Shown here piece by piece: positions 48,757 through 58,968 of a stretch of DNA of 64,000 bases (positions within the stretch are counted from its first letter, which is position 1; every line of letters starts with the position of its first letter). The DNA is taken from positions 3,844,001 through 3,908,000 of the forward strand of contig NC_016472.1 in the NCBI RefSeq assembly GCF_000226095.1, read 5' to 3'. The notes under the pieces were generated by a model. The model searched no databases and was not told the origin of the DNA. It was given only the letters and a program-made list of their open reading frames with translations. This DNA comes from Thermothelomyces thermophilus ATCC 42464. Lineage: Eukaryota > Ascomycota > Sordariomycetes > Sordariales > Chaetomiaceae. Both the position numbers and the translations under genes were made by a program.

Positions 48757-49177
48757 TCAATCCACTCACTGGGCTTGCCGAAACAGAGAGGGTCGACTTT
48801 TCGAGGTGGCCCGAGCTTCTGAGCTGCACTGTAATCCGTACTTGCTAACGCTGGAGGGGCCCGGCCCCACGCACGACCCTGGAAATCTTTGGGCGCCGAG
48901 ACTGGGGGTTTAGCGCAAAGATGACATCAAACCACAAACTTCATGAACCTGGAGTTGATCTGGACGAAGTAGTAGTTTTCTTCTTTTCTATTCAAGCACA
49001 TATTTTCACATATTTTCCAATTCGTCAGATTTGATTAAAAAAAAACTAATTTCCTTTCTTCCCGTTGAGAGCCGAGGAGTAAAGTTCAGAACCGATTCAT
49101 TCCGCCGAGTTGAACGGCGGCGGTGAGCGGTGCACATTTTTGCGCTACCTACCCTACAGAGTAAACATGAGGTCACA
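48757..49177. other. Divergent promoter, 421 bp
   Basis: Upstream regions of the MidA-like and MCY1 genes. It contains an ATCCGTACTTGC motif near 48834. A short out-of-frame ATG lies 12 bp before the MCY1 start. Confidence 0.5.
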
Positions 49178-50512
49178 ATGTCACTGAGCGACCACCCTCG
49201 AGCATACGGCACTGCCGCTCTGACGGTAGCTTTCATTGCCGGTGTTCTCGTCACGCTGGGATTCAAGGATCTGTACCCGGAGCTGGAGGCGCGGTACCAA
49301 CGACGAAGAAAAGGATCAAGGAGGGGCAGCATCTTCTTCGGGCCCGTCAACCTCGAGGATCGCGAAGAATCGTCCCTCGTAGACTACTACGACCGGGGCA
49401 ATGGCATCGTCGACGGTGTCGAGGGTACCATCGGCAACACGCCGCTTGTCAAGATCCGCAGCCTCTCGGACGCCACCGGCTGCACCATTCTCGCCAAGGC
49501 CGAGTACCTCAACGGCGCCGGCGGCAGCCCCAAGGACCGCGTGGCTCTCAACATGATCCGGGCCGCCGAGGAGCAGGGCCTCCTCTCCCCGGGACGCGGC
49601 GATACCATCTACGAAGGCACCGTCGGCAGCACGGGCATCTCCCTCGCCGTCCTCGCCCGCGCCCGGGGCTACAAGGCGCACATCTGCATGCCCGACGACA
49701 TGGCCATCGAGAAGTCGGACCTGCTGCACCACCTGGGCGCCACCGTCGAGCGGGTTCCGGTCGCGCCCATCACGGACCCGGGCCACTTTGTTAACCTGGC
49801 CCGGTCCCGCGCGAAGGAACACACGGCCTCCTCCGACACGCCCTCGCACGGCTTCTTCGCCGACCAGTTCGAGTCCCTGGCTAACTACACCGCCCACATG
49901 AAGACGACCGGCCCGGAGATCTACGCCCAGACGGGCGGCGGGCGCCTCGACGCCTTCGTGGCCGGCGCCGGCACGGGCGGCACCATCGCCGGCGTGGCCA
50001 AGCACCTCAAGGAGGAGCGCGGGCTGACGTCGCTGCGCGTCGTCCTGGCCGACCCGCAGGGCAGCGGGCTGTACAACAAGATCCGGCACGGCGTCATGTA
50101 CTCGTCCACCGAGCGCGAGGGCACCCGCCGGCGGACCCAGGTCGACACCATGGTCGAGGGCATCGGCATCAACCGCATCACCGAGAACTTGGAGGCCGGC
50201 CGCCCCCTGATCGACGACGCCGTCCGGGTGACGGACGACCAGGCCTGCCGCATGGCCCGCTGGCTGGTCGAGCACGACGGCATCTTCATCGGCAGCAGCA
50301 GCGCCGTCAACTGCGTCGCCGCCGTCGTGACGGCGCTCAAGATGCCCAAGGGCAGCCGCGTCGTCACCATCCTGTGCGACTCCGGGACGAGGCACCTGAG
50401 CAAGTTCTGGAAGCACATCGCGGCCATGGGGCTGGAGGACGAGACGCAGAAGCAGGATGAAGATCTGCTTGCCGTCTTGGGTCTCGAGAACCTCCGGAGG
50501 GCAGCAGACTAA
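49178..50512 (+). CDS. MCY1: Cysteine-synthase-like PLP enzyme of the mitochondrial outer membrane
   Basis: Intron-less, 444 residues, resembling yeast Mcy1 (YGR012W). The N terminus has one hydrophobic span (TAALTVAFIAGVLVTLGF, about residues 12-30) and then a basic segment (RYQRRRKGSRRGS). The PLP fold type II core shows EGTIGNTPLVKIRSLS, the Schiff-base lysine in GGSPKDRVALNMI, EGTVGSTGISLAVLA, the phosphate-binding AGTGGTIAGVAKHL and IGSSSAVNCVAAV. The family is related to O-acetylserine sulfhydrylase, but whether it makes cysteine is not established by sequence. I chose MSLSDHP as start because the earlier in-frame Met gives an unlikely leader. The stop codon lies in the first unit of a 14-bp tandem repeat. 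Confidence 0.88.
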   Translation: MSLSDHPRAYGTAALTVAFIAGVLVTLGFKDLYPELEARYQRRRKGSRRGSIFFGPVNLEDREESSLVDYYDRGNGIVDGVEGTIGNTPLVKIRSLSDATGCTILAKAEYLNGAGGSPKDRVALNMIRAAEEQGLLSPGRGDTIYEGTVGSTGISLAVLARARGYKAHICMPDDMAIEKSDLLHHLGATVERVPVAPITDPGHFVNLARSRAKEHTASSDTPSHGFFADQFESLANYTAHMKTTGPEIYAQTGGGRLDAFVAGAGTGGTIAGVAKHLKEERGLTSLRVVLADPQGSGLYNKIRHGVMYSSTEREGTRRRTQVDTMVEGIGINRITENLEAGRPLIDDAVRVTDDQACRMARWLVEHDGIFIGSSSAVNCVAAVVTALKMPKGSRVVTILCDSGTRHLSKFWKHIAAMGLEDETQKQDEDLLAVLGLENLRRAAD

Positions 50513-50559
50513 AAAGCGCAGACTAAAAAGCGCAGACTAAAAAGTGCAGACTAAAAAGT
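50504..50559 (+). repeat. Four tandem 14-bp units over the MCY1 stop codon
   Basis: The unit GCAGACTAAAAAGC (or GT at its end) is repeated four times without gaps. The first copy carries the last Asp codon and the TAA stop of MCY1. Confidence 0.93.
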
Positions 50560-51295
50560 GGGCAGGCACATGATAGTCAGAAGTAGCTCGGCACTTGGGG
50601 TGTACATACATACAACCATTCTTAGATTGATACCCAGAATTTTGGCAACGTACTCTGAACTACAACTACTTGGCTCGTTTCCTTCGCCTAGTCCAGCGAT
50701 TCGGGGAAGTCTAGTAGCATCTCTCCGCATGTTACCCGTTATGCTATCGCGTGTGTATATGTGTGTATGTATGAGCTGCACTCGTCCATCTGCCGCTTCT
50801 TGGGAGATGGATCAGCAATCTTCTTCCCATGTCGGAGACCATCATCATCACCCCTTCCCCCCCCCCCCCCCCCCCTTTGCTTTAATTCCACAGGCAAGAG
50901 GAGCAGCAAACGCCTTGACTCCCCGACCTTATAATCCGTGTTGCCCAGTCACTACCCGCAAAACACCCCGACAATAAAATAAAAATAAAATCCCGAGGGC
51001 ATCTTGGCTGCTTACTTAGATGCATGCCTCTACACGTACAAAACCGAGCCTCTTTCAGCGATGACGCAAAATGGCCCTGGTCCGAAGCGCACCCGTCCGC
51101 GTTTCGTAATGCAAAAAGGAAACTAGAAACACTCCCTCCTTTGACCTCCAAGATCAGCCGGAGCCAGCCATGGATCGGGCCCCAATCAATCATCGGGGCA
51201 GCTGAGAAAAATGGAGGAGAGAAATAAGTAAACGAGAAAGACATGTGTAAGGGAAGGCATGAATGAAGAAGAGCCAGGCCCAGCAAGCAATCGGT
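50513..51295. other. Convergent intergenic region, 783 bp
   Basis: 3' flanks of MCY1 and TFIIS. It holds the rest of the 14-bp repeat and a C run near 50857-50874. No gene seen. Confidence 0.5.
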
Positions 51296-52406
51296 TTACG
51301 AAAACTAAAAGATTTCACAATTAGCAACTGGCAAAGCGTAGTTTGAACCACAACCACGGACTACTCACCTTCCAGCGGTGCCCGCAGACGGTGCACTCGC
51401 AAAATGTCGTCATGGGTTCATCAGCAGAGCGGGTTTGGGCCTGGCTGTACGACACCTTCTTCTTCCCGCACTTGCCGCACTGGAGGTCGACGCTGATGGA
51501 CTTTTGGGCCATGGGGACCTGGGCCTTGAGCATGTTCTCGCGCTCGAGGGCGCGGTCGCGCTCGCGCTGGGCGTCCGAGGCGAGCTCCTCGTCCGTCATG
51601 ACGACGAACTTGTCGGGGGGGATCTCGCCGTCGAGCACGCGGCGGCCCAGCTCGGCGTTGTCCTTGCGCTTGAGGCTCGTCATGAGGCCGCGGATCTTGT
51701 TGCGGTACTCGGGCGTGTCCTTGTAGACGGCGAAGGCGGCCGCCTCGATCGCCATGGCGTGCTGCAGCACCTCCTCGATCGACTCGGTCCTGCGGTACGC
51801 CAGGCCGTTGTAGAGCACTCCGATGCTACCGTCGCGCGCCTTGTTGCCCGTCCGCGAGATGTCCACGTTGTCCGTCTTGAAGTGCCGCTTCTCGGGGTCG
51901 CCCTCGTACGGCGTGCTGTACGAGGGCGACGGCGCCGGCGCCGGCGAGTCCTTCGAGGTTGGCGACTTGGAGGTTGGCGACTTGCTCTGCTCCAGCTTGC
52001 TCTGCTCCAGCTTGCTCTGCTCCAGCTTGCGCTTCTTGGCCTCCTTGGCCGCGTCCACGCTTTTCCGCCATTTCGAAACGATCTCGCTCGCCAGTCGCGC
52101 AATGTCCTTGTTCGGGTTGTGCCGCAGCCTGCCTACCAAGACGCCGGCCTTTGTCGACTGTGGTCCGGCCCCACCCCCAAGTTGTGAGCATTTGTGGCCC
52201 CACGCCTTCAGATTTGGGCCCCGGGACGCCGGGGTATTTTTTTTTTTTTTTTTCCTCTGAACGGACAGACTTACACGAAGCTGCTCCTCGGTCGGCGCTG
52301 GGACACTCTTCAGCTCCTCGAGCAACCCGACAACGACGGACGGAGGGTCAGAAGCGATCGCCTTGTTCAAGGACTTTATCCGCTTGGTCAGACTCTGGTC
52401 GTCCAT
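51296..52406 (-). CDS. DST1: Transcription elongation factor TFIIS
   Basis: TFIIS rescues arrested RNA polymerase II by stimulating transcript cleavage. Three exons (52275-52406, 51369-52157, 51296-51304) give 309 residues. Domain I begins MDDQSLTKRIKSLNKAIASD and contains TKAGVLVGRLRHNPNKDIARLASEIVSKW. A linker with three KLEQS and two SPTSK repeats follows. Domain II contains YRNKIRGLMTSLKRKDN. The C-terminal zinc ribbon has CGKCGKKKVSYSQAQTRSADEPMTT with the catalytic Asp-Glu pair, then CTVCGHRWKFS. The last exon is only 9 nt (Phe, Ser, stop), with a good branch site and acceptor before it. It restores the usual HRWKFS ending. Confidence 0.93.
51955..52030. repeat. In-frame 15-bp tandem repeats in the TFIIS linker
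   Basis: Two copies of a 15-bp unit encoding SPTSK and three copies of a 15-bp unit encoding KLEQS lie side by side in the linker between TFIIS domains I and II. They are near-identical in DNA, which suggests recent duplication by slippage. Confidence 0.88.
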
Positions 52407-53231
52407 CTTGCGATCGCCTCTGGCAATTCGATAAACCGTTTCCGCTTTGGGTTATCGGCCGGCGCTCACAGGCGAACGGCAAAGCTCGGGAGCTGAAGCG
52501 ATTTGGGGTAATATCTAAAGTGTAAATGAAAAAGATGAAAAAGCTCGAGACGCAATACCAGAGGCCGAGTCCTGCCAGGCAACGGTTATGCCGCACGGGA
52601 GGGATTCTCTTAAGTGTGTAAGGACGCGAACGGATGGCGCGCGGCGTGGGAAGGTGAAGAGGCGCTGGAGATGCTGGAGATGCGGACGACGTGGAAAGCA
52701 GACGCAATTGGCAACTTTCCCCAATCGGCACGGGTACAAAAGCAGCCGCCCGGCGATAAGTCGATCGCGTGCCCCACCTCTGAGTGAATGTTGCAGCCCC
52801 CCGTAAAGAGGTGAAAGCTTGTTACCCCCGCTTTATCCGGGGTTTATCCGCGTATATTTGAACCTCCGTTCAGGACGAGATTTAGTCAGGGAAGGAGCAA
52901 TTCGCTGAGAAATGTTTCTTCTACTAGTAGGCCCAGGAAGGTGAAATGCTCTATATTTCTAAATCAAGAGTAGCAAAAATGAGAAATTTTGCTGCTCGTG
53001 TATCTCGTCGCAGTCAATACCCAACACGAATCTCTTGCGATACACTATGATAACCATCCATCCAAGAAACGTTTGCAACACCACCTGCGGGTACACGTAC
53101 TCCGTATCCGAAGATCTTCTCTGTTCCTCCCTGACATCGCCGGAGCCTTTAATATTTTGCGCTCAATAAATTATGAATTATGGTACGCTCTCCGCGATCG
53201 TGCTCAACCTGGCTCCGGAGCTCAACCGAGG
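52407..53231. other. Intergenic, 825 bp
   Basis: Upstream region of TFIIS and 3' flank of the MFS gene. It contains a GTACTCCGTATCCG motif near 53097 and AT-rich DNA at 52850-53180. No gene seen. Confidence 0.5.
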
Positions 53232-55240
53232 CTATCCTGGATTCTTCTCCGCCTCCTCACCCGATTCCTGTTGGATGGCCTTCTCTTTGTCTCCTCGAGT
53301 GGCTGGCCTGACCGACTTCCACTCGATGAAGCACGAGATGATGGCAGACAGGGCACCGAGCGGGACCGACACGATGAATACCTTGGTGAGCGCCGCGTTG
53401 TAGATCTCGAGCATCGCGGGCAGATCCTCGGCGGGCACCAGGTGGCGGAACGAGGCCGCGCCGCCGTCGATAAGCTTCTTGATGTCGAGGCCGTCCAAGA
53501 GGCGCGCGGCCGTGGCGCGGATGAGCTGGCCCTGAAATACGCTATTCCCCACCGAGAGGAAAATGGCGGCGCCGAGCGACTGCGACGCGACCACGGCCGC
53601 CGTGGCGATGGCTATGTCCTCCTCTCGGAGTACCGTCTGCACCGCCATGAAGCCCTGCTGGATCGAGATGCCGAAGCCGGCACTTGTTAGTACTTGATAG
53701 CCCGCCCATTGCACCGTCGTCGCATCGACGCGCAGCTGCGTCATAAGCGCCAGGCCGGCGGTGCCAACGGCGCTGCCGATCACGGCGGGCGGCGTCACGT
53801 AGCCGACCTTGGACACGAACCAGCCGGCCGCCAGCGAGAAGACGGCGTTGACGACAAAGTAGGGGATCATGTTGACGCCCGACCGCATGGCGCTCACGCC
53901 GCGGATCGCCTGGAACCAGACGGGCAAGAAGAAGGTCAGGTTGATCAGCGCCGCATAGATCATGAAAGCCATGCCGCACGATGCCGCCACGGTGCGCTGC
54001 GTGATGATTCTGGGAGGCATTAAGGCGCCGTCGCCTTTCCGCCACTGCCACGCGGCGAAGAGGAGAGCAGCTAGGAACGACCCAGCCAGGAGCCCGATGA
54101 CCTTGGCGCTACCCCACGCCATGCCCTGCGTGGTGTACTCGAGGGCGAGGAAGAACATGACGGCCGCGCCTAGGAGCAGCACATTGCCGATCAGGTCCAA
54201 GTCTACGAGCCGCTCGATAAACCCACGCCCCGCCTTGTTGCTTCTCTTGGGGTTGAAGAACAAGAGCATCGCCAAAACGGTTGCGCCCCCGATCGGGAGG
54301 TTGATGTAAAAGCACCAGCGCCACGACTGCCACCACACAGCATCAGCAATGGATTCAATTGGTTGCCGAAAAGAAAGGGAAGGAAGGAAAACGTACCACG
54401 AGGTCCGTAAAGACGCCACCGAGTAGCGGCCCGGTGGTGGCGCCAACACCGAACCTTTGGGCGAGTTAGCACATTGATCAGAACCATGGAAATGTGTATG
54501 CTGTTCACATTGTGCCAACCACGGCCATCAGTATCGGGCGCGACTGAAGAGGAACGGCGGTGCCCACTACCACAAAGCTCCCAGTCAATATCCCCGCGCT
54601 GCCGAGGCCCGCGATCGCTCGCCCGACGATGAGGACGATCGAGCTCGGTGCAACCCCGCAAAGCAGCGAGCCGAGCTCGAACAGAAACATGGCTGTTAGG
54701 TATGCTTTTTTGATTGAGAAGAGCGTGAATACTCGCCCAAACATCGGCTGGAAGGCGCACGCCGTGAGCAGATACGCAGAGCCGTACCAGCCGATGTCAG
54801 GCGTCGACCGGAATTCGTGGGTGATGTACGGAATCGCCTAGGTGGACACGGGTCAGTACGCCGGAAGGAAGAGGCACCAGTGTGTTTGTTCTGTCAGCGC
54901 TCACCGTCGAGATGATTGTCCGATCGATCGAGATGAGAAACTGGGCAAACATGAGGCCGGCCATCAGGCACGCGAGGGGGAATCCCGTCACGAAACCGCT
55001 CGTGTCCGAAGCATCGCCGTGCTCTACACGTTGCCCATCTTTTGACGACCCGAGTAACCTTGGGGATTTCTGCTTCCGCCGCTGCGCGTCATCGATACGC
55101 CGAAACTCCTCTATGTCATCGGCAGTAAACAGTGTCTGCTCGAGCGGAATCGTCCCATGGACAGCTCGTGGCGGGGACAGATGATGCATGCCTGCGCCCT
55201 GCCGCCGCTGATATTCCTGCTCCCACTCCCACATCGACAT
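53232..55240 (-). CDS. DHA2-type (14-span) MFS drug/metabolite transporter
   Basis: Four exons (54905-55240, 54509-54837, 54397-54454, 53232-54326) join in phase to 605 residues. A polar cytosolic N terminus of about 75 residues precedes multiple membrane spans, starting with LACLMAGLMFAQFLISIDRTIIST and AIPYITHEFRSTPDIGWYGSAYLL. The antiporter motif C appears as GVGATTGPLLGG, completed by the exon 2/3 join. SWRWCFYINLPIGG is typical of the TOXA/FNX1-like DHA2 branch. Substrates of such exporters include toxins and drugs, and this one cannot be told. An upstream in-frame Met at 55306 is an alternative start. It is divergent from a P450 gene across about 1 kb. Confidence 0.88.
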
Positions 55241-56228
55241 TATCTCCCCCGTCACTCTACGGTCGGATCTCCTGGCCCAGGTCGCCGTGACTAGGTACCT
55301 GGGCAATGATAAGTCAGAATGCGCCCTCTCCCCGGTCCGTTACCAAGGCTCCCGAGTTTGACGGCGCTGTACTCACGCGTTCGTCAGCGCGGAACCGAAT
55401 TCCCACCGGTGCACCGGGCAGCACCACGAGACGGTCCACTCTCGGGGATGTGACTCCGTTGCGGCGACTTCGGCTGGGCGCTCTGCTTCGGTCGCTGTCA
55501 TGCTGTGGTCTCCGTGGGAGGAAAATTCGAGTAATGAGACACAAGATGTTGGGTACGCGGTGAATTATACTCTCAGATCTCAGCGAGGAAGGTCGACAGT
55601 GGAGAAAAAAGACGCGTGTGCGGCAACGAGAGTGGGAGTCTTTTTTTCTGATATTCGTTCTCTCCTCCCCGTTCCGGACTTACTCTTGCTGGGTATGCAA
55701 TTCGAGTATTCGCGTTCCTCGCAGAATTTACACATGAAAGCTAACTTGTGTGTGGCAAACAAACCCTCGTCATCTCTCCCAGGGTAACAACATGCACGAG
55801 GTGGTCGCTGTGCTGTACGGCGGCCGTCGGAATCGCTGAGGTCATGGAGCATGTGTGGCCGAGGCGAACTGCGTGGGCTCGCCGAACCCTACACCAGGTG
55901 ACGCAGCCCTCTCTGGCTAGCTCTTGCTTTAACCACATGTTATGCGTTGAACCGGGCGTTGGGTTTCACGTTGATGCAGCAGGGACGCATACCAAGGAGC
56001 CTCCTGCAGGCGGAATGGAACCGCCCATGAAGGAGGATCACTGCCCACGCTGCCGCTACGGGCCCTTCGCTGGTATAAAGAAGACCAGTCCATCGTATCC
56101 TCAAGCCTTCCGTTGTTCATTGTCGGTCCTCGACGTGTATGCCTCTTCGAGCTCCCTTTTCATCGCTACAGATCTCGACCAAAAGAAAAGAGAGAAGAAA
56201 AGAAAAGAAACTCAGCTACAACGCAGGC
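55241..56228. other. Shared divergent promoter, MFS and P450
   Basis: A 988-bp region between two head-to-head accessory-type genes. It includes a TATAAA at 56074-56079 on the P450 side. No supported gene inside. Confidence 0.5.
56074..56079 (+). promoter_or_regulatory. TATA box for the P450 gene
   Basis: TATAAA, about 150 bp upstream of the start codon and followed by a purine-rich leader. Position and sequence fit a core promoter. Not proven. Confidence 0.4.
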
Positions 56229-58361
56229 ATGCCGGGAATCAAGTTCAACACTCCCTTGCCTCTCTTCGCGCTCGCGGCGGCAGCGTCATTCTACTGTACA
56301 AGGAAGCTGGATGAAGAGGTCTGGCCGACGACGCCAATCCTGACTGCATACGTATCCCTTGCCTACTGGGTTATCTGGCGAGGATGGCTGTATCCTATCT
56401 ACTTCTCCAGTCTGCGACATGTCCCGACTGTTCCGGGGTTCCCCCTCTGGGGTCAGTTCATCCCCATCATCTTCGAGGAGTGCGGGATCCCGCAGCGCCG
56501 CTGGCACCGACAACATGGCCCCATTATCCGCTATTTCTTCCCCTTTGGCTGCGAGAGGCTCTCTATCGCCAACGACACGTCCATCCGGCACCTGACGGTC
56601 AAGAACCCGTACAACTTCCCGAAGCCGGTGCGCGCCAAGCTGTGGATGGTGCGCATCCTGGGCGAGGGTGTTCTCCTGGCCGAAGGTGCGGACCACGTGT
56701 ACCAGCGCAAGACGCTCACCCCAGGGTTCTCTATCTCGGCCATCCGCACATTCACCCCCGTCTTCTGGGAGAAGGCGCTGTTAATGGCCGACCTCCAGCG
56801 GCGCCAGCTAGACGTGACCGGCAAGTCGTCTGCTCCGTTGGAGGTTCTCGAGTGGCTTAACCGGTGCACCCTCGACATCATCGGCATGGCCGGGTTCGGA
56901 TACGACATCGACTCGCTCAGAGAGGCCGCGCTACCGCTTCGCCACGCGTACCGGCTGGTCTTCAACTTTGACCTGGCCTCGCGCATCCTGCACGGCGCCC
57001 AGGCCTTCTTCCCCAGCACGAAGCACATACCGGCCCAGATGAATCGCGACATGGAGACGGCCCGCGGCATCATCATGGACGAGGCCACCAGGATCATCAA
57101 GGACAAGCTCGAGGAGGCCGAGAGGGTCCCGACGGCCAAGGACATCCTGGCCCTCATCGCGCAGGAGAACCTGAAGCTCAAGGCCAAGGGCGAGGCCGGC
57201 CTGTCGTTCGAGACGATGCGCGACCAGATCATGACGTTCCTCGGGGCGGGCCACGACACCACGGCCACGGGCGTCACCTGGACGATCCACCTGCTCTCCA
57301 TCCACCCGCAAGTCCAGACGCGCCTGCGCGACGAGATCCGGGAGCACATGCCCTTCCTCTTCGACCCGGACTGGACGTACGACAGGTCCATGACGCTGAC
57401 GGACCCGGACCGGCTGCCGTACCTCGACAACGTCTGCCGCGAGTCGCTCCGCTACATCCCGCCGATTCCCATGACGGTGCGCCAGTCCGTGGCCGACGAC
57501 GTCATCGACGGGTACAAGGTGCCCGCCGGCACGGTCGTGTACATGCTCGCCAACGCCATCAACCGCATGGAGTGGTTCTGGGGCGACGACGCCGACACCT
57601 TCGACCCGGACCGCTGGGACAAGCTGCCCGAGACGGCGGTGCCCAACGCCTTCATGACCTTCTTGCAAGGGCCCCGCGGCTGCCTCGGGCGCAAGTTTGC
57701 CGAGGTAGAGATGAAGGTCCTGCTCTGCGTCCTGCTGAGCCGCTGGGAGTTTAGCCGCGACTACACCGCCGAAGACCCGGAGGACTGGAAGATGTGGCGC
57801 CTCGTGCTGCGGCCCAGGAACGGCCTCGCCGTCGTGGCCAAGCCTGTCATCATGCCTACCGAGACGCCGCCCGACTCGCCAGCTCTTCCCCCGGACGAGC
57901 CGCCTACCGATCCGACGTGCCGGTACCGGTCGCCTGACAACGACGACGACAACGACAACGACAACCACCTTATGAACGAGGAATTCTTCGACCAGCCCTC
58001 CTACGTCGTTGCCCCGACACCTTGCAATACCCCTGCTGAGCAATCACCTACCAGCACCCCCGAGGAGTCGCCCATCAACACCCCTCCCGAGACGCCTGCG
58101 GAAACTCCGCCGGCATCGCCCGCCGACGCCCCCCCGGAAACAACCCACGTCGACAACAACCGCGCTCCCGAGACGCACGTACAGCCGCCCGTCGAGAGGC
58201 CGGAAGGTGGGGAGCTACGAAGGGAAAGAGGCGCTCGGCCGGGAGCCCGCAGAGCGCCTTTCCCGGTCCGTGCCTTCAGGCTTCTGGCCATCCTGCCCCG
58301 TCTCATGGCGCCTGGAAACAGGATTCTGGTGTGGCTCAGGCATAGACGTCTTCAGCTCTGA
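56229..58361 (+). CDS. Cytochrome P450 with long C-terminal extension
   Basis: Intron-less, 710 residues. Microsomal heme monooxygenase of the broad CYP4/CYP52-like type. Two hydrophobic N-terminal stretches (PLPLFALAAAASFYC, ILTAYVSLAYWVIW) precede VPGFPLWGQF. The I-helix has AGHDTTATG, the K-helix ESLR, the PERF-like region DPDRW, and the heme loop FLQGPRGCLG with Cys485 as ligand. After the usual end (about residue 540) the protein continues about 170 residues. The extension is Pro/Thr/Glu/Ser-rich with TPPETPAETPPASPA-type repeats and an Asp/Asn run, and it ends in a basic-hydrophobic segment (RAFRLLAILPRLMAPGNRIL). Substrate unknown. The MFS exporter next door suggests a small metabolic pair. 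Confidence 0.9.
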   Translation: MPGIKFNTPLPLFALAAAASFYCTRKLDEEVWPTTPILTAYVSLAYWVIWRGWLYPIYFSSLRHVPTVPGFPLWGQFIPIIFEECGIPQRRWHRQHGPIIRYFFPFGCERLSIANDTSIRHLTVKNPYNFPKPVRAKLWMVRILGEGVLLAEGADHVYQRKTLTPGFSISAIRTFTPVFWEKALLMADLQRRQLDVTGKSSAPLEVLEWLNRCTLDIIGMAGFGYDIDSLREAALPLRHAYRLVFNFDLASRILHGAQAFFPSTKHIPAQMNRDMETARGIIMDEATRIIKDKLEEAERVPTAKDILALIAQENLKLKAKGEAGLSFETMRDQIMTFLGAGHDTTATGVTWTIHLLSIHPQVQTRLRDEIREHMPFLFDPDWTYDRSMTLTDPDRLPYLDNVCRESLRYIPPIPMTVRQSVADDVIDGYKVPAGTVVYMLANAINRMEWFWGDDADTFDPDRWDKLPETAVPNAFMTFLQGPRGCLGRKFAEVEMKVLLCVLLSRWEFSRDYTAEDPEDWKMWRLVLRPRNGLAVVAKPVIMPTETPPDSPALPPDEPPTDPTCRYRSPDNDDDNDNDNHLMNEEFFDQPSYVVAPTPCNTPAEQSPTSTPEESPINTPPETPAETPPASPADAPPETTHVDNNRAPETHVQPPVERPEGGELRRERGARPGARRAPFPVRAFRLLAILPRLMAPGNRILVWLRHRRLQL

Positions 58362-58968
58362 CAGCAGCTCCATGTGTTTGTTTCTTTCTGATTTTTGGTT
58401 GGGTTGTTTATTGCTTTGCTGGCTGTTGGGGAGGAGCTAATATTAGTACAGCACATGCATTCTACTGGATGTTCTAAATTCTGGTGGGGGTTGATATAGA
58501 TAATAAAAAGACCGGCGTTGGCGTTCGGTTTATCTCGAAGCTTACTGCTGTACTTTGTACTCTCTACACTTTCCCCTTCGCGTAACCCAATAAGCCCTGG
58601 TTCAGGCGTCTTCACAGTGCTTCAAAGAAAGAATCATGAACCGAATTTTTACCTTTGGTTATCTTGAGGGTGAGGCCTCGTCTCCCACTCGAGGCATTTG
58701 AGGAGTCCCAGGGCGGAGCAACAAGAGATATTGGACTAATATCTACCCCCTACTCTCACTAATCTTGCATCCCCACGAAAAGGGAGAGAAAACGAAGGGG
58801 AAAAAAAAAAAACGCCCATGGCACAGGAGTTGCAAACTCTCCGTCCTGGTAATTTTTTCTTCTTCTTTTTGCCGCAGAACAGACCCCAACCACACACATC
58901 TATCATCATCATAATGAGCAACAACGACGACAGCAGCACCGACACAGGGGACAGCCCTCCTCGTCCTC
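58362..58968. other. Convergent intergenic region, 607 bp
   Basis: 3' flanks of the P450 gene and of the secreted-protein gene. A-rich at 58800-58812. No gene supported. Confidence 0.5.

Noticed and set aside
49316-50416. 366-codon minus-strand frame over MCY1
   Set aside because: Antisense shadow of a GC-rich, strongly conserved PLP-enzyme gene.
56931-58043. 370-codon minus-strand frame over the P450
   Set aside because: Antisense shadow; the P450 motifs on the plus strand are unambiguous.
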